Of a stretch of DNA of 64,000 nucleotides, positions 41,744 through 50,925 are shown one piece after another. The translations under genes were made by a program, and so were the position numbers. This DNA is from Candidatus Binatia bacterium (GTDB lineage: Bacteria > Desulfobacterota > Binatia > UBA1149 > CAITLU01), in the NCBI GenBank assembly GCA_036493895.1, contig DASXOZ010000053.1:1-64000 (forward strand), given 5' to 3'. The notes under the pieces were generated by a model. The model saw nothing but the letters and a program-made list of their open reading frames with translations. It had not been told where the DNA came from and did not search any database. Numbering within the stretch: position 1 is the stretch's first letter; each line of letters opens with the position of its first letter.

Positions 41744-42916
41744 TTACTCCTTGCCCGGTCGCTCGGAATCGGGCGGCGGTTCGTCTTTCGCTCCTGAGAC
41801 CTTGGTCGCTGCCACCAGGCCGCCGCCGACCAGCGCCCCCACCACGGCGCCGCCGAGACCGATGGCCACCTTGCTCGTGGTTCCCTGGTCCGTGTGGATC
41901 GGCGCGTACGTGGCGGGCGGCGCGATGTCGTGCGGTCGCACGGTGTCGAACAGTGGCACGTGGAACGCGACGTCCTTCTCGGTGCAACCGTAGCAAGGCG
42001 CGCCGATGCCGATCGGCCAGCAGTCGGGCGTCTCGTTGAAGTGCCGAGTCGAGCACGAAGCGTGCGTCACCGGACCTTTGCACCCCATCATGTAGAGGCA
42101 CCAGCCCTTGCGATGCCCCTCGTCACCGAACGCGCGAACGAACTCGCCGGAGTCGAAATGCGCACGCCGCGGGCAGTGGTCGTGGATCACCCGGTCGTAC
42201 GCGAACAACGGCCGGTGCAGGTCATCGAGCGCCGGAAGCTTGCCCACCACCGCATACTCGAGGACCGTCGCCAGCAGGATGTACGGATTGGCGGGGCAGC
42301 CGGGCAGGTTGACGATCGGCTTGTCGTGGACGATCGAAGTGACGCCCACCGCGTCGGTCGGATTCGGTCCCGAGCTCGGGATTCCGCCCCATGACGCGCA
42401 CGATCCGATCGCGATGATCGCTGCCGCGCCCTTCGAAGCATCCGTCAGCAGGTCGATCGCGGTGCGTCCGGCGATCTTGCAGTAGATGCCGTTGTCCTTC
42501 CTCGGGATCGATCCCTCGACGACGAGGATGTACTTGCCGAAGTTCTCCTTCATCGCCTGTTCGAGCGCGGCCTCGGCCTGCGTCCCCGCGGCCGCCATCA
42601 GGGTCTCGTGGTAGTCGAGGGAGATCAGGTCGAGGATCAGCTCGCCGAGGTCGGGCGCCGAGGTGCGAAGCAGCGACTCGGTGCAGCCGGTGCAGTCCTG
42701 CATGTGCAGCCAGATCACCGACGGCCGTCGCGCCTTGGCGACGGCGCGGGCGACATCGGCCGCATGTGCGCGGCTGGTCAGCACCATGCCGGCCGGCGCG
42801 ACCACCATCAGCTTCATGCAGAACTCGATGAACTGGCGTCTGGTGACGCCGGAGCGCATCAGCTGCCTGCCGATGGACTTCGGCTCGTCGGGGAACTCGA
42901 ATCGTTTGAGCGACAT
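41744..42916 (-). CDS. hybO: uptake [NiFe]-hydrogenase small subunit
   Basis: The 390-residue protein has a Tat signal (VTRRQFIEFCMKLMVVAPAG) and the iron-sulfur ligands of group 1 small subunits: proximal cluster CTGCTESLLR, GSCASWGGIP and GCPANP; medial and distal clusters in HCPRRAHF, GWCLYMMGCKGPVTHASC and PCYGCTEKD. A C-terminal helix (IGLGGAVVGALVGGGLVAAT) anchors it to the membrane. It passes electrons from the nickel-iron site to the HybA-like protein. I see no extra cysteines of the oxygen-tolerant type around the proximal cluster, so this is likely a standard enzyme. Confidence 0.95.
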   Translation of the reverse strand: MSLKRFEFPDEPKSIGRQLMRSGVTRRQFIEFCMKLMVVAPAGMVLTSRAHAADVARAVAKARRPSVIWLHMQDCTGCTESLLRTSAPDLGELILDLISLDYHETLMAAAGTQAEAALEQAMKENFGKYILVVEGSIPRKDNGIYCKIAGRTAIDLLTDASKGAAAIIAIGSCASWGGIPSSGPNPTDAVGVTSIVHDKPIVNLPGCPANPYILLATVLEYAVVGKLPALDDLHRPLFAYDRVIHDHCPRRAHFDSGEFVRAFGDEGHRKGWCLYMMGCKGPVTHASCSTRHFNETPDCWPIGIGAPCYGCTEKDVAFHVPLFDTVRPHDIAPPATYAPIHTDQGTTSKVAIGLGGAVVGALVGGGLVAATKVSGAKDEPPPDSERPGKE

Positions 42917-42943
42917 GGCACACCTCCGTGGCCGCGCGCGATG

Positions 42944-43663
42944 TCAGCCAGGCATCGTGGCTCCCGTCTCGAGCGGCTGCGGGCTGCGCAACCGCTGCAT
43001 CCAGCTCATCCATGAATCGATTCCCCGGCCCGTTTTCGCCGAAACGTAGAGCACGCGCGGGACCGGCATGACGGCGGCCAGCGCCTGCTCGAGTGCCGCA
43101 AGGTCGTACTCGGGAAGCGCAGGCAGCAGGTCGATCTTGGTCACGACGACCAGGTCGGCGTTGCGGAACATCACCGGGTACTTGAGCGGCTTGTCTTCGC
43201 CTTCGGTGACCGACAGCGCGACGACGCTGGCCTGCTGGCCGAGGTCGTAGATGGCCGGACACACGAGGTTGCCGACGTTCTCGATGAAGAGGTAGTCGGC
43301 GTCGTGAACGAAATCGCCGTGCAGCGCATGATGGACCATCTCGGCGTCCAGGTGGCACGCCGAGCCGGTCGTGATCGCACCGGCACGGATTCCTGCTGCG
43401 CGCACGCGGTCGGCGTCGCGCTCGGTCTCGAGGTCTCCGGTGATCGCGGCGAGCCGTTCGCGACCCTTGAAGTTCCGTGCCGTCGCTTCCAGCAGCGCGG
43501 TCTTGCCGGCGCCCGGCGATCCCATCAGGTTGATCGCAACGACACCGTGGGAGCGCAGGTGCTCGCGATTGTGCGCCGCCGTGCGGTCATTGCCGGCGAG
43601 CAGGCGCTCGTGCAGCTCGAGCGGAACGATCCGGGTGTCTCCACATCCACAGTCGTCACACAT
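42944..43663 (-). CDS. hypB: hydrogenase nickel-insertion GTPase HypB
   Basis: The 239-residue protein starts MCDDCGCGD, the high-affinity metal site of HypB. The GTPase has the P-loop GSPGAGKTALLEA, metal site residues in TGSACHLDAEMVHHAL, DYLFIENVGNLVCPA and the base-specifying TKIDLL. It drives nickel delivery with HypA. There is no His-rich stretch, so nickel storage is not suggested. It overlaps hypA by 8 bases and starts the run of structural genes. Confidence 0.95.
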   Translation of the reverse strand: MCDDCGCGDTRIVPLELHERLLAGNDRTAAHNREHLRSHGVVAINLMGSPGAGKTALLEATARNFKGRERLAAITGDLETERDADRVRAAGIRAGAITTGSACHLDAEMVHHALHGDFVHDADYLFIENVGNLVCPAIYDLGQQASVVALSVTEGEDKPLKYPVMFRNADLVVVTKIDLLPALPEYDLAALEQALAAVMPVPRVLYVSAKTGRGIDSWMSWMQRLRSPQPLETGATMPG

Positions 43664-44003
43664 TGGGCACCTCCAGCTCTACGCGCTCGAGCACGAGTGC
43701 GTCGCCGCCGGCCATGCGCGCCGGCCACCCGCACAGCGGACAGGCCAAGCGGCGGCCGGTCTCGATGCGGCCTCCGCAGCAGTCGCAGACCCAGCGCGTC
43801 TCCTCGGTTTTCAGCTCGAGCTCCGCACATTCGCACAGCGTGCCGGGCCGGCTCATCTCGAACGCGGTCGCCAGCAGGGACGGCTCGACGCCGCCGGCAT
43901 CCCCGATGCGCACCGTCACGCGATGGACGGCGCTCGCATGATGGGCACGCGCCTGTTTTTCGACGAGATCGAGAAGGGCCTGGACGAGAGAGTATTCGTG
44001 CAT
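43656..44003 (-). CDS. hypA: hydrogenase nickel-insertion metallochaperone HypA
   Basis: The 115-residue protein starts MHEYSLVQALLDLVEKQA, carrying the nickel-binding Met-His-Glu motif, and has the zinc site with two pairs of cysteines (VCDCCGG and CPLCGW). It binds nickel and works with HypB to load the large subunit. The longer upstream reading frame is not supported. It lies 8 bases after hypE. Confidence 0.93.
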   Translation of the reverse strand: MHEYSLVQALLDLVEKQARAHHASAVHRVTVRIGDAGGVEPSLLATAFEMSRPGTLCECAELELKTEETRWVCDCCGGRIETGRRLACPLCGWPARMAGGDALVLERVELEVPNV

Positions 44004-44011
44004 GGCAGGCC

Positions 44012-45079
44012 TCAGCAGATCCTCGGGAGCTGCTCTCCGGAAAGTCGCTCCAGCCGCCTGTGGCTTCCGATACCGGTGCGCAGCAGCACGCGTCCGGCCG
44101 GACCAGTGGTAACCTCGCCGATGCGACACGCAGACTCTCCGCCTGAGACCGCGCGAAGGGCGGCCACGGCGCGATCGGCACCCTCGTTCGGCACGATCGC
44201 GAGGAAGCGGCCCTCGCAGGCAACGTAGAGCGGATCGAAACCGAGCAGCTCGCAGGCAGCGCGTACTTCGGGACGCACCGGCACCGCTGCCTCATCGATC
44301 GTGACGCCGACACCGGAAGACAAGGCGATCTCGCAAAGCGCCGTCGCCAGGCCGCCGCGTGTCGGGTCGCGAAGCGTGCGCGTGGACGGCACGGCATCGA
44401 GCATGGCCCTGACCAGCGGCAGCACGCACGCCGAGTCGGACACCAGCGACGTCTCCATCTCGAGTCCGCTGCGGGCGCTCATCACCGCGATGCCGTGATC
44501 GCCGACCGGTCCGGAGACGAGGACCGCATCGCCGGGCCGTGCGCGCCGCGGGCCGACGTCAATGCCACGACGCACGCGGCCGATCCCGGAAGTGTTGACG
44601 TAGATGCCGTCCCCCTTGCCGCGATCGACGACCTTGGTATCGCCGGTCACGATCGGCACGGGGCACGCCGACGCCGCGGCCGCCATCGACGAGACGATGC
44701 GGCGAAGATCGGCAGTCGGGAACCCTTCCTCGAGCACGAACGCGACGCTGAGCGCTACCGGTTCGGCGCCGCACATCGCCAGATCGTTGACCGTGCCGTG
44801 CACCGCCAGCGAGCCGATGTCGCCTCCGGGGAAGAACACCGGCTGCACGACGAAGCTGTCGGTCGAAAAAGCCAGGCGCGTGCCCGCGACGTCGAGCAGC
44901 GCGCCGTCGCCGAGCGCTTCCAGCGCAGGGCTGGCGAACGCCGGCACGAACATGCTCTCGATCAGCTGCGCCGATTTTCGGCCGCCTCCGCCGTGGGCGA
45001 GCTGCACGATCGAATCCTCGAACACGGGAAGCGGGCACGACAGTGCTCCGATGGCGCCTTCGAAGCCGTTGATCTTCAT
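44012..45079 (-). CDS. hypE: hydrogenase maturation protein HypE
   Basis: The 355-residue protein makes the cyano ligands: it dehydrates the carbamoyl group on its C-terminal Cys to thiocyanate. It has the PurM-like core with [46 protein letters not shown] and [12 protein letters not shown], and ends in the essential PRIC. The start at 45079 overlaps the hypD stop by 4 bases. Confidence 0.95.
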   Translation of the reverse strand: MKINGFEGAIGALSCPLPVFEDSIVQLAHGGGGRKSAQLIESMFVPAFASPALEALGDGALLDVAGTRLAFSTDSFVVQPVFFPGGDIGSLAVHGTVNDLAMCGAEPVALSVAFVLEEGFPTADLRRIVSSMAAAASACPVPIVTGDTKVVDRGKGDGIYVNTSGIGRVRRGIDVGPRRARPGDAVLVSGPVGDHGIAVMSARSGLEMETSLVSDSACVLPLVRAMLDAVPSTRTLRDPTRGGLATALCEIALSSGVGVTIDEAAVPVRPEVRAACELLGFDPLYVACEGRFLAIVPNEGADRAVAALRAVSGGESACRIGEVTTGPAGRVLLRTGIGSHRRLERLSGEQLPRIC

Positions 45080-46188
45080 GCCCTGGCCTCCTCGCCTTCG
45101 GCAGCCGTGCGCCCGTAGTGGAAATACGCAGCGCACGCGCCTTCGGCCGACACCATCGGCGCGCCGAGCGGATGATCGGGCGTGCAGCGCGCGCCGAACT
45201 GCGGGCATCGCGTCGGCACGAGACGGCCCTGCAGGACGAGCCCGCTCGGACAGTCGTCGGGCTCGTCGACGCGCAGGTCTTCCAGGCCGAAGACGCGTTC
45301 GGCATCGACGGCGGCGAAGGCCGGAGCGAACGCGTAACCGCTGGCGGGAATCTCGCCGAGGCCGCGCCACTTGCGGTCACAGACCTCGAAGACCTCGCCG
45401 ACCACCCTTCTCGCCGCGGCGTTGCCGCCGGCAGAGGCTACGCGCGCATAACGGTTCTCGACACACGCGCGGCCCGTTTCGAGCTGCTCGATGGCCGCAA
45501 GCACGCCGCTCAGCAGGTCGAGCGGTTCGAAACCGGTGATGACGATCGGGATGCCGAAGCGGCGGCTGACCGTCTCGTACTCTTCCTGGCCGGTGATGAC
45601 GCAGACGTGGCCCGGCGCGAGCAGGCCGTCGATCTCGCAGCCGTCGGCAGAGAGCAGGGCCTCGAGCGCCGGTGGAACCAGCACGTGCGAGACCAGCATC
45701 GAGAAGTTTCTGACGCCTTCGCGCATCGCGACCAGGGCCGCCATCGCGTTGGCGGGCGCGGTCGTCTCGAATCCTACGGCGAAAAACACCACAGGCCGCG
45801 AAGGCTCGCGCCGGGCGATCGCAACGGCGTCCATCGGTGAGTAGACGATGCGGACGTCGGCGCCGCGGGCCTTGGCCAGCAACAGGTCTCCGTGCGAGCC
45901 CGGAACGCGCAGCATGTCACCGAAAGAACAGAAGATGACGCCCGGCGTGGCGGCGATCGCCAGCGCGCGATCGATCTGCTCGAGCGGCGTGACGCAGACC
46001 GGGCAGCCGGGACCATGGATCAGGCGCAGCTTCGGCGGAAGCACCTGGTCGAGACCGAATTTCAGAATCGCATGGGTCTGGCCGCCGCAGACTTCCATCA
46101 GCGTGGCCGGGCGCACGAGCGCCTTTTCGATGCGCGAGAGCACCGAACGGATCGCGAGCGGATCGCGGTATTCGTCGAGGTGGCGCAT
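45076..46188 (-). CDS. hypD: hydrogenase maturation protein HypD
   Basis: The 370-residue iron-sulfur protein forms the Fe(CN)2CO scaffold with HypC. It has [15 protein letters not shown] with the iron-binding Cys, [10 protein letters not shown], and the [4Fe-4S] cluster region [20 protein letters not shown] plus late Cys residues. The start shares one base with the hypC stop (TGATG). Confidence 0.95.
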   Translation of the reverse strand: MRHLDEYRDPLAIRSVLSRIEKALVRPATLMEVCGGQTHAILKFGLDQVLPPKLRLIHGPGCPVCVTPLEQIDRALAIAATPGVIFCSFGDMLRVPGSHGDLLLAKARGADVRIVYSPMDAVAIARREPSRPVVFFAVGFETTAPANAMAALVAMREGVRNFSMLVSHVLVPPALEALLSADGCEIDGLLAPGHVCVITGQEEYETVSRRFGIPIVITGFEPLDLLSGVLAAIEQLETGRACVENRYARVASAGGNAAARRVVGEVFEVCDRKWRGLGEIPASGYAFAPAFAAVDAERVFGLEDLRVDEPDDCPSGLVLQGRLVPTRCPQFGARCTPDHPLGAPMVSAEGACAAYFHYGRTAAEGEEARA

Positions 46189-46496
46189 CAATGGAGCCTC
46201 CTCAGCTTCGGCTGCTCCGCCATCGCCGGCAGGGAAGCCTCGAAACGCGCAAGCGAGTCCGGATCGTCGCGCAGTACGTCGAGAGCCGTCAGTGCATCGA
46301 GCGTTTCGGCCGCGACGACCTCGTCGATGACCGCGATCGCAAACCCGACGTGAACGAGCACGTAATCGCCGACCTGGGCTTCGGGAACGAAGGCGAGATT
46401 GGTCGGCCGGCGGACTCCTCCGAAGTCGACTTCGCCCGCGCGCAGCTCTTCCGCGCCGCAAACCGAAACCAGCCGTCCTGGAATGGCAAGGCACAT
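46188..46496 (-). CDS. hypC: hydrogenase chaperone HypC
   Basis: The protein starts [12 protein letters not shown], with the essential Cys2 that binds the iron centre, followed by the OB-like barrel ([32 protein letters not shown]). At 102 residues it is a little longer than usual because of a polar C-terminal extension. It starts 1 base after the hypF stop. Confidence 0.93.
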   Translation of the reverse strand: MCLAIPGRLVSVCGAEELRAGEVDFGGVRRPTNLAFVPEAQVGDYVLVHVGFAIAVIDEVVAAETLDALTALDVLRDDPDSLARFEASLPAMAEQPKLRRLH

Positions 46497-46497
46497 T

Positions 46498-48870
46498 TCA
46501 GCGGACCTCCGCGCGGCGAGCCGTGCCGCCGAAAACGCTGCGCTCGCCGCGAAGCGTTGCAGCAGCAATGGCCGCCTGGCCGAGCGCGATGCCACCGTCG
46601 TTCGGCGGAACGTCGCGGTGCGTGACCACGCGGCCTCGTACCAACAGCAGGCCGCGGGTCCTCGCGAGCAGCAGCGCGTTCTGGAAACAGCCGCCGCTTA
46701 GAACCACCGGCATCGGGCCGAGCTCGGCCATCGCGCCCGCCACCATCTGGTCGGCAACCGCGGCCATCGTCGAATGGATGCGCGCTGCCACGGTCGCGGG
46801 CGCCGTCCCGCCGATGAGATCGAAAACGACGGCTCGAACCGCCGGGCGAAGATCGACCACCGACACGCCGGCTGCGAAGGACGACGCAGCCTCCATCGCG
46901 AACGGATAAGCTCGGCCTTCGCCGCCGGCTGCCGCTGCTTCGAGCGCCGCTGCGACCGAGCCTTCGTAGGAAGAAACACCGCGCCCGAGCACGAGCGCGC
47001 CGAATGCGTCGAAGTAACGCCCGGCGCCGTGGGCGCACGGCGAATGCAGGCCGGTGGCGATCATGCGCCGAACCAGCGCCACGTTCGCGGCCGGGATCTC
47101 GTCGAAAAGGTGCAAACCGTCGATCGGAGCGTCGCCGTCGAACGCATCGTCGACGAGCGAGAGGGCGAGCCGCCAGACCTCGCGAATCGCAGCATCGCCG
47201 CCGGCCAGCGCAATGGGGCGCAGCGTGCCCATACGGACAAAACCGGCAGAGTCGGCCGCGAGCAACTCGCCGCCCCACGCCGTGCCGTCACCGCCGTCGC
47301 CGGTTCCATCCCACGCAAGCCCGAGCACCGGTCCGTCGATGCCGTGCTCGGCAATCGCGCTGGCGATGTGCGCGTGGTGATGCTGGACGCCGATCGTCAC
47401 GCCACGGCCGCGCGAAAGTGCCCAGCGAGTGGAAAAATACCCGGGGTGCAGGTCGTGCACGAACGCTTCCGGCTCGATGCCGACGAACGAAGCGAACCGG
47501 TCGATGCCGTCTTCGAAACCGCGGCAGGCTTCGTCGGTCTCGAGATCGCCGATGTGCGGTCCGAGCCAGGCCGCCCGGCCCGAAGCGAGGCAGAACGCGT
47601 TCTTCAGGTGCGCGCCGCAAGCCAGCAGCGGCATCGGCGTCGGCACTGCCAGATCGATCGCGGCCGGGACGAGCCCGCGAGCGCGACGCAGCACGGTGGG
47701 CGCTCCGCCGAGAACCCGCACGATCGAGTCGTCGCACCGGCAGACGATGCGCCGCGAATGCCGCAGCAGCGCATCGACGACCGGCGCAAGGCGCGAAGCC
47801 GCATCGTCGTCGTCGAAACACATCGGCTCGTCGCTGACGTTGCCGGAGGTCATGACGAGCGTTCGGCCGGTTCGCTGCAGCAGAAGCTCGTGCAGCGGCG
47901 TGTACGGAAGCATCACGCCGACCATCCGCGAGGCGGGGGCGATCGCGTCGGCCAGCGGCGCATCGAGCGCTTTGTCGAGCAGCACGATGGGATGCGCGGC
48001 CGATTCGAGCAGATCGCTTTCGACCGGCCCGATCGGCGCCAGCGAGCGTGCAGCCTCGAGAGACGGTGCCATGACTGCCAACGGCTTCGCGTACCGGTGC
48101 TTGCGCTGCCTCAGCCGCTCGACCGCCAGCTGCGACGAAGCGTCGCACGCAAGGTGGTAGCCGCCGAGTCCCTTGATCGCGACAATCCTGCCGGCGGCCA
48201 GAAGTTCGGCAGCGGCTTCAATCGGGTCACCGGCGACGGGGAAGCCGCGGTTATCGACGAGCTCGAGCGACGGGCCGCAAATCGGACAGGCGTTCGGTTG
48301 GGCATGAAAACGGCGGTCGGAGGGATCGTCGTACTCGCGACGGCACTTCTCGCACATGACGAACGGGGCCATGCTCGTGCGCTCGCGGTCGTACGGCACG
48401 TCGAGCGCGATCGTGAAGCGGGGGCCGCAGCGCGTGCAGTTCGTGAAGCAGTAGCCGAAGCGCCTGTCGTCCGGATCGAGAATCTCGCTGCGGCAGTCCG
48501 CGCACAGCGCCAGATCGGGCGGGATCGACGGTCGGCGCTCCCCGCCGGCGCTGCTGGCGACGATCTCGAACCTCGCTACGTCCTGGAATGGAATCGCCTC
48601 GACGCTGAGATTGCGGATTCGCGCTGCCGGCATCGGCGGACTTCCGAGGTTCGCAACGAAACAGTCGAGGCCGGCGCCGGCGCCGAAAGCCTCGATCGTA
48701 ACCGCATCGCTGTCGTTCCAGATCCTGCCGGCGATCGAATGGCGAGAGGCGAGCGCGTGAACCCAGGGCCGCATGCCGACGCCCTGGACCGCACCTTCGA
48801 TGCGAATCCTGAGGCCTGCAGTTGTCGGCACGTGCTGGTCGAGCACCGGCGCCCCTTCGCGCGCGAGCAT
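46498..48870 (-). CDS. hypF: carbamoyltransferase HypF
   Basis: The 790-residue protein makes the carbamoyl group transferred to HypE. In order it has an acylphosphatase domain (RIRIEGAVQGVGMRPWVHAL), two zinc-finger motifs (CADC...CTRC and CEKC...CPIC), a YrdC-like domain (IVAIKGLGGYHLACDA) and a Kae1-like domain with HHHAHIASAIAEH and GLAWDGTGDGGDG. The ATG at 48870 is chosen because it lies just before the acylphosphatase strand, and the longer upstream frame reads as non-coding. It is the first gene of the hydrogenase operon and is divergent from the ArsR-like gene. Confidence 0.93.
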   Translation of the reverse strand: MLAREGAPVLDQHVPTTAGLRIRIEGAVQGVGMRPWVHALASRHSIAGRIWNDSDAVTIEAFGAGAGLDCFVANLGSPPMPAARIRNLSVEAIPFQDVARFEIVASSAGGERRPSIPPDLALCADCRSEILDPDDRRFGYCFTNCTRCGPRFTIALDVPYDRERTSMAPFVMCEKCRREYDDPSDRRFHAQPNACPICGPSLELVDNRGFPVAGDPIEAAAELLAAGRIVAIKGLGGYHLACDASSQLAVERLRQRKHRYAKPLAVMAPSLEAARSLAPIGPVESDLLESAAHPIVLLDKALDAPLADAIAPASRMVGVMLPYTPLHELLLQRTGRTLVMTSGNVSDEPMCFDDDDAASRLAPVVDALLRHSRRIVCRCDDSIVRVLGGAPTVLRRARGLVPAAIDLAVPTPMPLLACGAHLKNAFCLASGRAAWLGPHIGDLETDEACRGFEDGIDRFASFVGIEPEAFVHDLHPGYFSTRWALSRGRGVTIGVQHHHAHIASAIAEHGIDGPVLGLAWDGTGDGGDGTAWGGELLAADSAGFVRMGTLRPIALAGGDAAIREVWRLALSLVDDAFDGDAPIDGLHLFDEIPAANVALVRRMIATGLHSPCAHGAGRYFDAFGALVLGRGVSSYEGSVAAALEAAAAGGEGRAYPFAMEAASSFAAGVSVVDLRPAVRAVVFDLIGGTAPATVAARIHSTMAAVADQMVAGAMAELGPMPVVLSGGCFQNALLLARTRGLLLVRGRVVTHRDVPPNDGGIALGQAAIAAATLRGERSVFGGTARRAEVR

Positions 48871-49142
48871 TCCTGTCCACCGGAAGCTGTCGCGCTGGCT
48901 TCTCGGTGCATCAATCGCGCCAATCCGGTCGGCGCAAAAACGCCAGACATTTCGGCAGAAGTGCGTCGCGAAACCGACGAAGATTCCCAGGATTGCGTCC
49001 GCGCCCCGCGAAATCGTCAGTTCGTGGAATTCGTTCGATACGCCGGCGTAGTCGCTTTGGCCGCCCAGTGGACGCACCCGATTGGCGCGGTCCGTGTGGC
49101 GAGCGGTCCGGACCGCTGACGAACGACCCGCGCGGAAAGCCG

Positions 49143-49499
49143 ATGAAATTCGCCTTGACATGCAACCTAACGGTTGCCTCTCATGCGCCTGTGGATGCGG
49201 TTTTCCGGGCATTGGCGGATCCGAGCCGGCGCGAGCTGCTGGACCGCCTGCGCGCGGAGAACGGGCAGGCACTCGGCGAGCTTTGCGCTCGCCTGACGAT
49301 GAGCCGGCAGGCCGTGAGCAAACATCTGGCGCTGCTGGAGGAGGCCAACCTGGTCGTCACCGTCAAGCGCGGCCGCGAAAAGCTGCACTATCTCAATCCG
49401 GTGCCGATCCACGAGATCGCCGAGCGCTGGATCGGCAAATTCGAACGCCATCGCCTTCAGGCGCTGAGCGACATGAAGAAAGCGTTGGAAATCAAGTAA
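49143..49499 (+). CDS. ArsR-family transcriptional regulator
   Basis: The 118-residue protein has a winged helix typical of ArsR: VDAVFRALADPSRRELLDRL, then LGELCARLTMSRQAVSKHLA and the wing LVVTVKRGREKLHYLNP, with a C-terminal helix. No metal-binding Cys pair is visible in helix 3, so it belongs to the non-metal group that is commonly paired with SRPBCC proteins. It is followed 11 bases later by such a gene. The ATG at 49143 has only a weak ribosome binding site, and a GTG a few codons later could be the true start. Confidence 0.85.
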   Translation: MKFALTCNLTVASHAPVDAVFRALADPSRRELLDRLRAENGQALGELCARLTMSRQAVSKHLALLEEANLVVTVKRGREKLHYLNPVPIHEIAERWIGKFERHRLQALSDMKKALEIK

Positions 49500-49510
49500 G
49501 GAGAGATGCG

Positions 49511-49996
49511 ATGTCCAAGCCCGTTTTTGTCTACGTCACCTATATTGCTTCGACGCCGGAGAAAGTCTTCCGGGCATTGACCGACACCGATGCCACCGCA
49601 AAATTCTGGTTCGGCAATGCCGTCACTTCCGACTGGAAAGTCGGCTCGCCGGTCGCATTTCACCGCGACGGCAAGCTGATCATCAGCGGAAAAGTGCTCG
49701 AGCACGATGCGCCGCGACGACTGTCCTACACGTTCACCGCGGAGCACGAGCCGCACAACGGCAAGGAAGGCCCGTCGCGCGTCGTGATGGACCTCGAACA
49801 GCAGCGCGACCAGGTGAAGCTCACGATCGCGCACGACGGGTTCGCGCCCGACAGCAAGGTATTTTCCGGCATCAGCAACGGCTGGCCGCTGGTGCTCTCG
49901 AATCTGAAAAGCTACCTCGAAACGGGAACGACGCCGCTTCACGCGCCGTGGTACGAAGAGCAGGCCGATCGGGACTCGGAAAAGATCGCTTCGTGA
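49511..49996 (+). CDS. SRPBCC (AHSA1-like) protein
   Basis: The 161-residue protein has the START-like fold pattern FVYVTYIASTPEKVFRALTD, AKFWFGNAVTSDWKVGSPVAF, then GKVLEHDAPRRLSYTF and the C-terminal helix region FSGISNGWPLVLSNLKSYLE. These ArsR-linked proteins bind hydrophobic ligands, with unknown substrate. The ATG at 49511 has AAGGAG 7 bases upstream. It is co-transcribed with the regulator. Confidence 0.88.
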   Translation: MSKPVFVYVTYIASTPEKVFRALTDTDATAKFWFGNAVTSDWKVGSPVAFHRDGKLIISGKVLEHDAPRRLSYTFTAEHEPHNGKEGPSRVVMDLEQQRDQVKLTIAHDGFAPDSKVFSGISNGWPLVLSNLKSYLETGTTPLHAPWYEEQADRDSEKIAS

Positions 49997-50136
49997 ACGA
50001 GGGAGCTCCCGCGAGGAGCCTGTCGCGACGCCGCTGATCCGGTCGCTCGCGGAAACGCGGAGCTTGCCGGATCGGCGGCGAAGGCATCGCCTGAAGTCAG
50101 GCGGGCAGTGCGCAGAATCCGCGCTTCGGTTCGCGC

Positions 50137-50688
50137 TCAGCCCGGCAGCACAAGCTCGCGGATCGGCTCGCTTCCGTCCCAGTTGCGCGCCGCATCGGCA
50201 ATCATCGCCATGAGCGCCGCGGCCTGGGACTCCAGCGCCTCCGACATCTCGTACATCACGCCTCCCGGCGCCGAGTCCGTGTCGAAGTACGCGAAGCGAA
50301 CGTTGGCACCGGGCACGACGCCCTCATGGGCGGGGACGCGCCCGCCCGCCAGCTCGCGGGTCATCAAGTCGTCGTAGCCGCCGCGCGTCACCCACGACGA
50401 GACGTGCTGGAGACCTTCGCGACCGCTTGCAAGGAAATCGCGGTACGCGCTCGGCTTGTCGTCGTGCTGCTCGATGAGCTCCACCTGCACGTCGCCGGAG
50501 TTTCCGAGCGCGATGCTGAGCAAGGGAGGCGGCGAGGCCTTGCCGCGGTAGCGGAAGTCGATCGGCGCCATTTGCCGGAACACGAAAAATGGGCCGACCC
50601 CGAGGGTTTCCGTCCAGTAACGGAGCGCGGCGTCGAGGTCGCGCACGACGAATGCGATCTGGCGAACCTCTCCGAAGATGCGGCTCAT
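50137..50688 (-). CDS. VOC/glyoxalase-fold protein
   Basis: The 183-residue protein has vicinal oxygen chelate features: QIAFVVRDLDAALRYWTETLGVGPFF at the start with a conserved strand, VQVELIEQHDDKPSAYRDFL with a metal-ligand Glu, and GLQHVSSWV with a His. A second module contains FAYFDTDSAPGGVMYEMSEA. The pattern fits the methylmalonyl-CoA epimerase/glyoxalase group, but the substrate is unknown. The ATG at 50688 has GGAGG upstream. It is divergent from the cyclase gene. Confidence 0.82.
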   Translation of the reverse strand: MSRIFGEVRQIAFVVRDLDAALRYWTETLGVGPFFVFRQMAPIDFRYRGKASPPPLLSIALGNSGDVQVELIEQHDDKPSAYRDFLASGREGLQHVSSWVTRGGYDDLMTRELAGGRVPAHEGVVPGANVRFAYFDTDSAPGGVMYEMSEALESQAAALMAMIADAARNWDGSEPIRELVLPG

Positions 50689-50925
50689 GGCGGTTCCTCC
50701 TCCAGCAGGTTGCGAAAAACGCCTTCGCGACCTGCTTGCGCTGAAACCACGGAGAGCCGGCTTTGTCGAGAGCACGCGCGGGAAGGTTCCTGCGGCGGCA
50801 TTGCCCGAAGTCCCCTGCTATAGGAGACTCGTGGCCGGGCAGACGCACGATTGCACTCCTGTGCGGCCGGCATGTCCGCGAATCCCGGGCTCTGCCCCGT
50901 GGAACAGACCGGCGGGCCGGATCCG

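Noticed and set aside
46774..49119. Plus-strand frame of 781 codons opposite hypF
   Set aside because: Antisense shadow of hypF; no family-like sequence.
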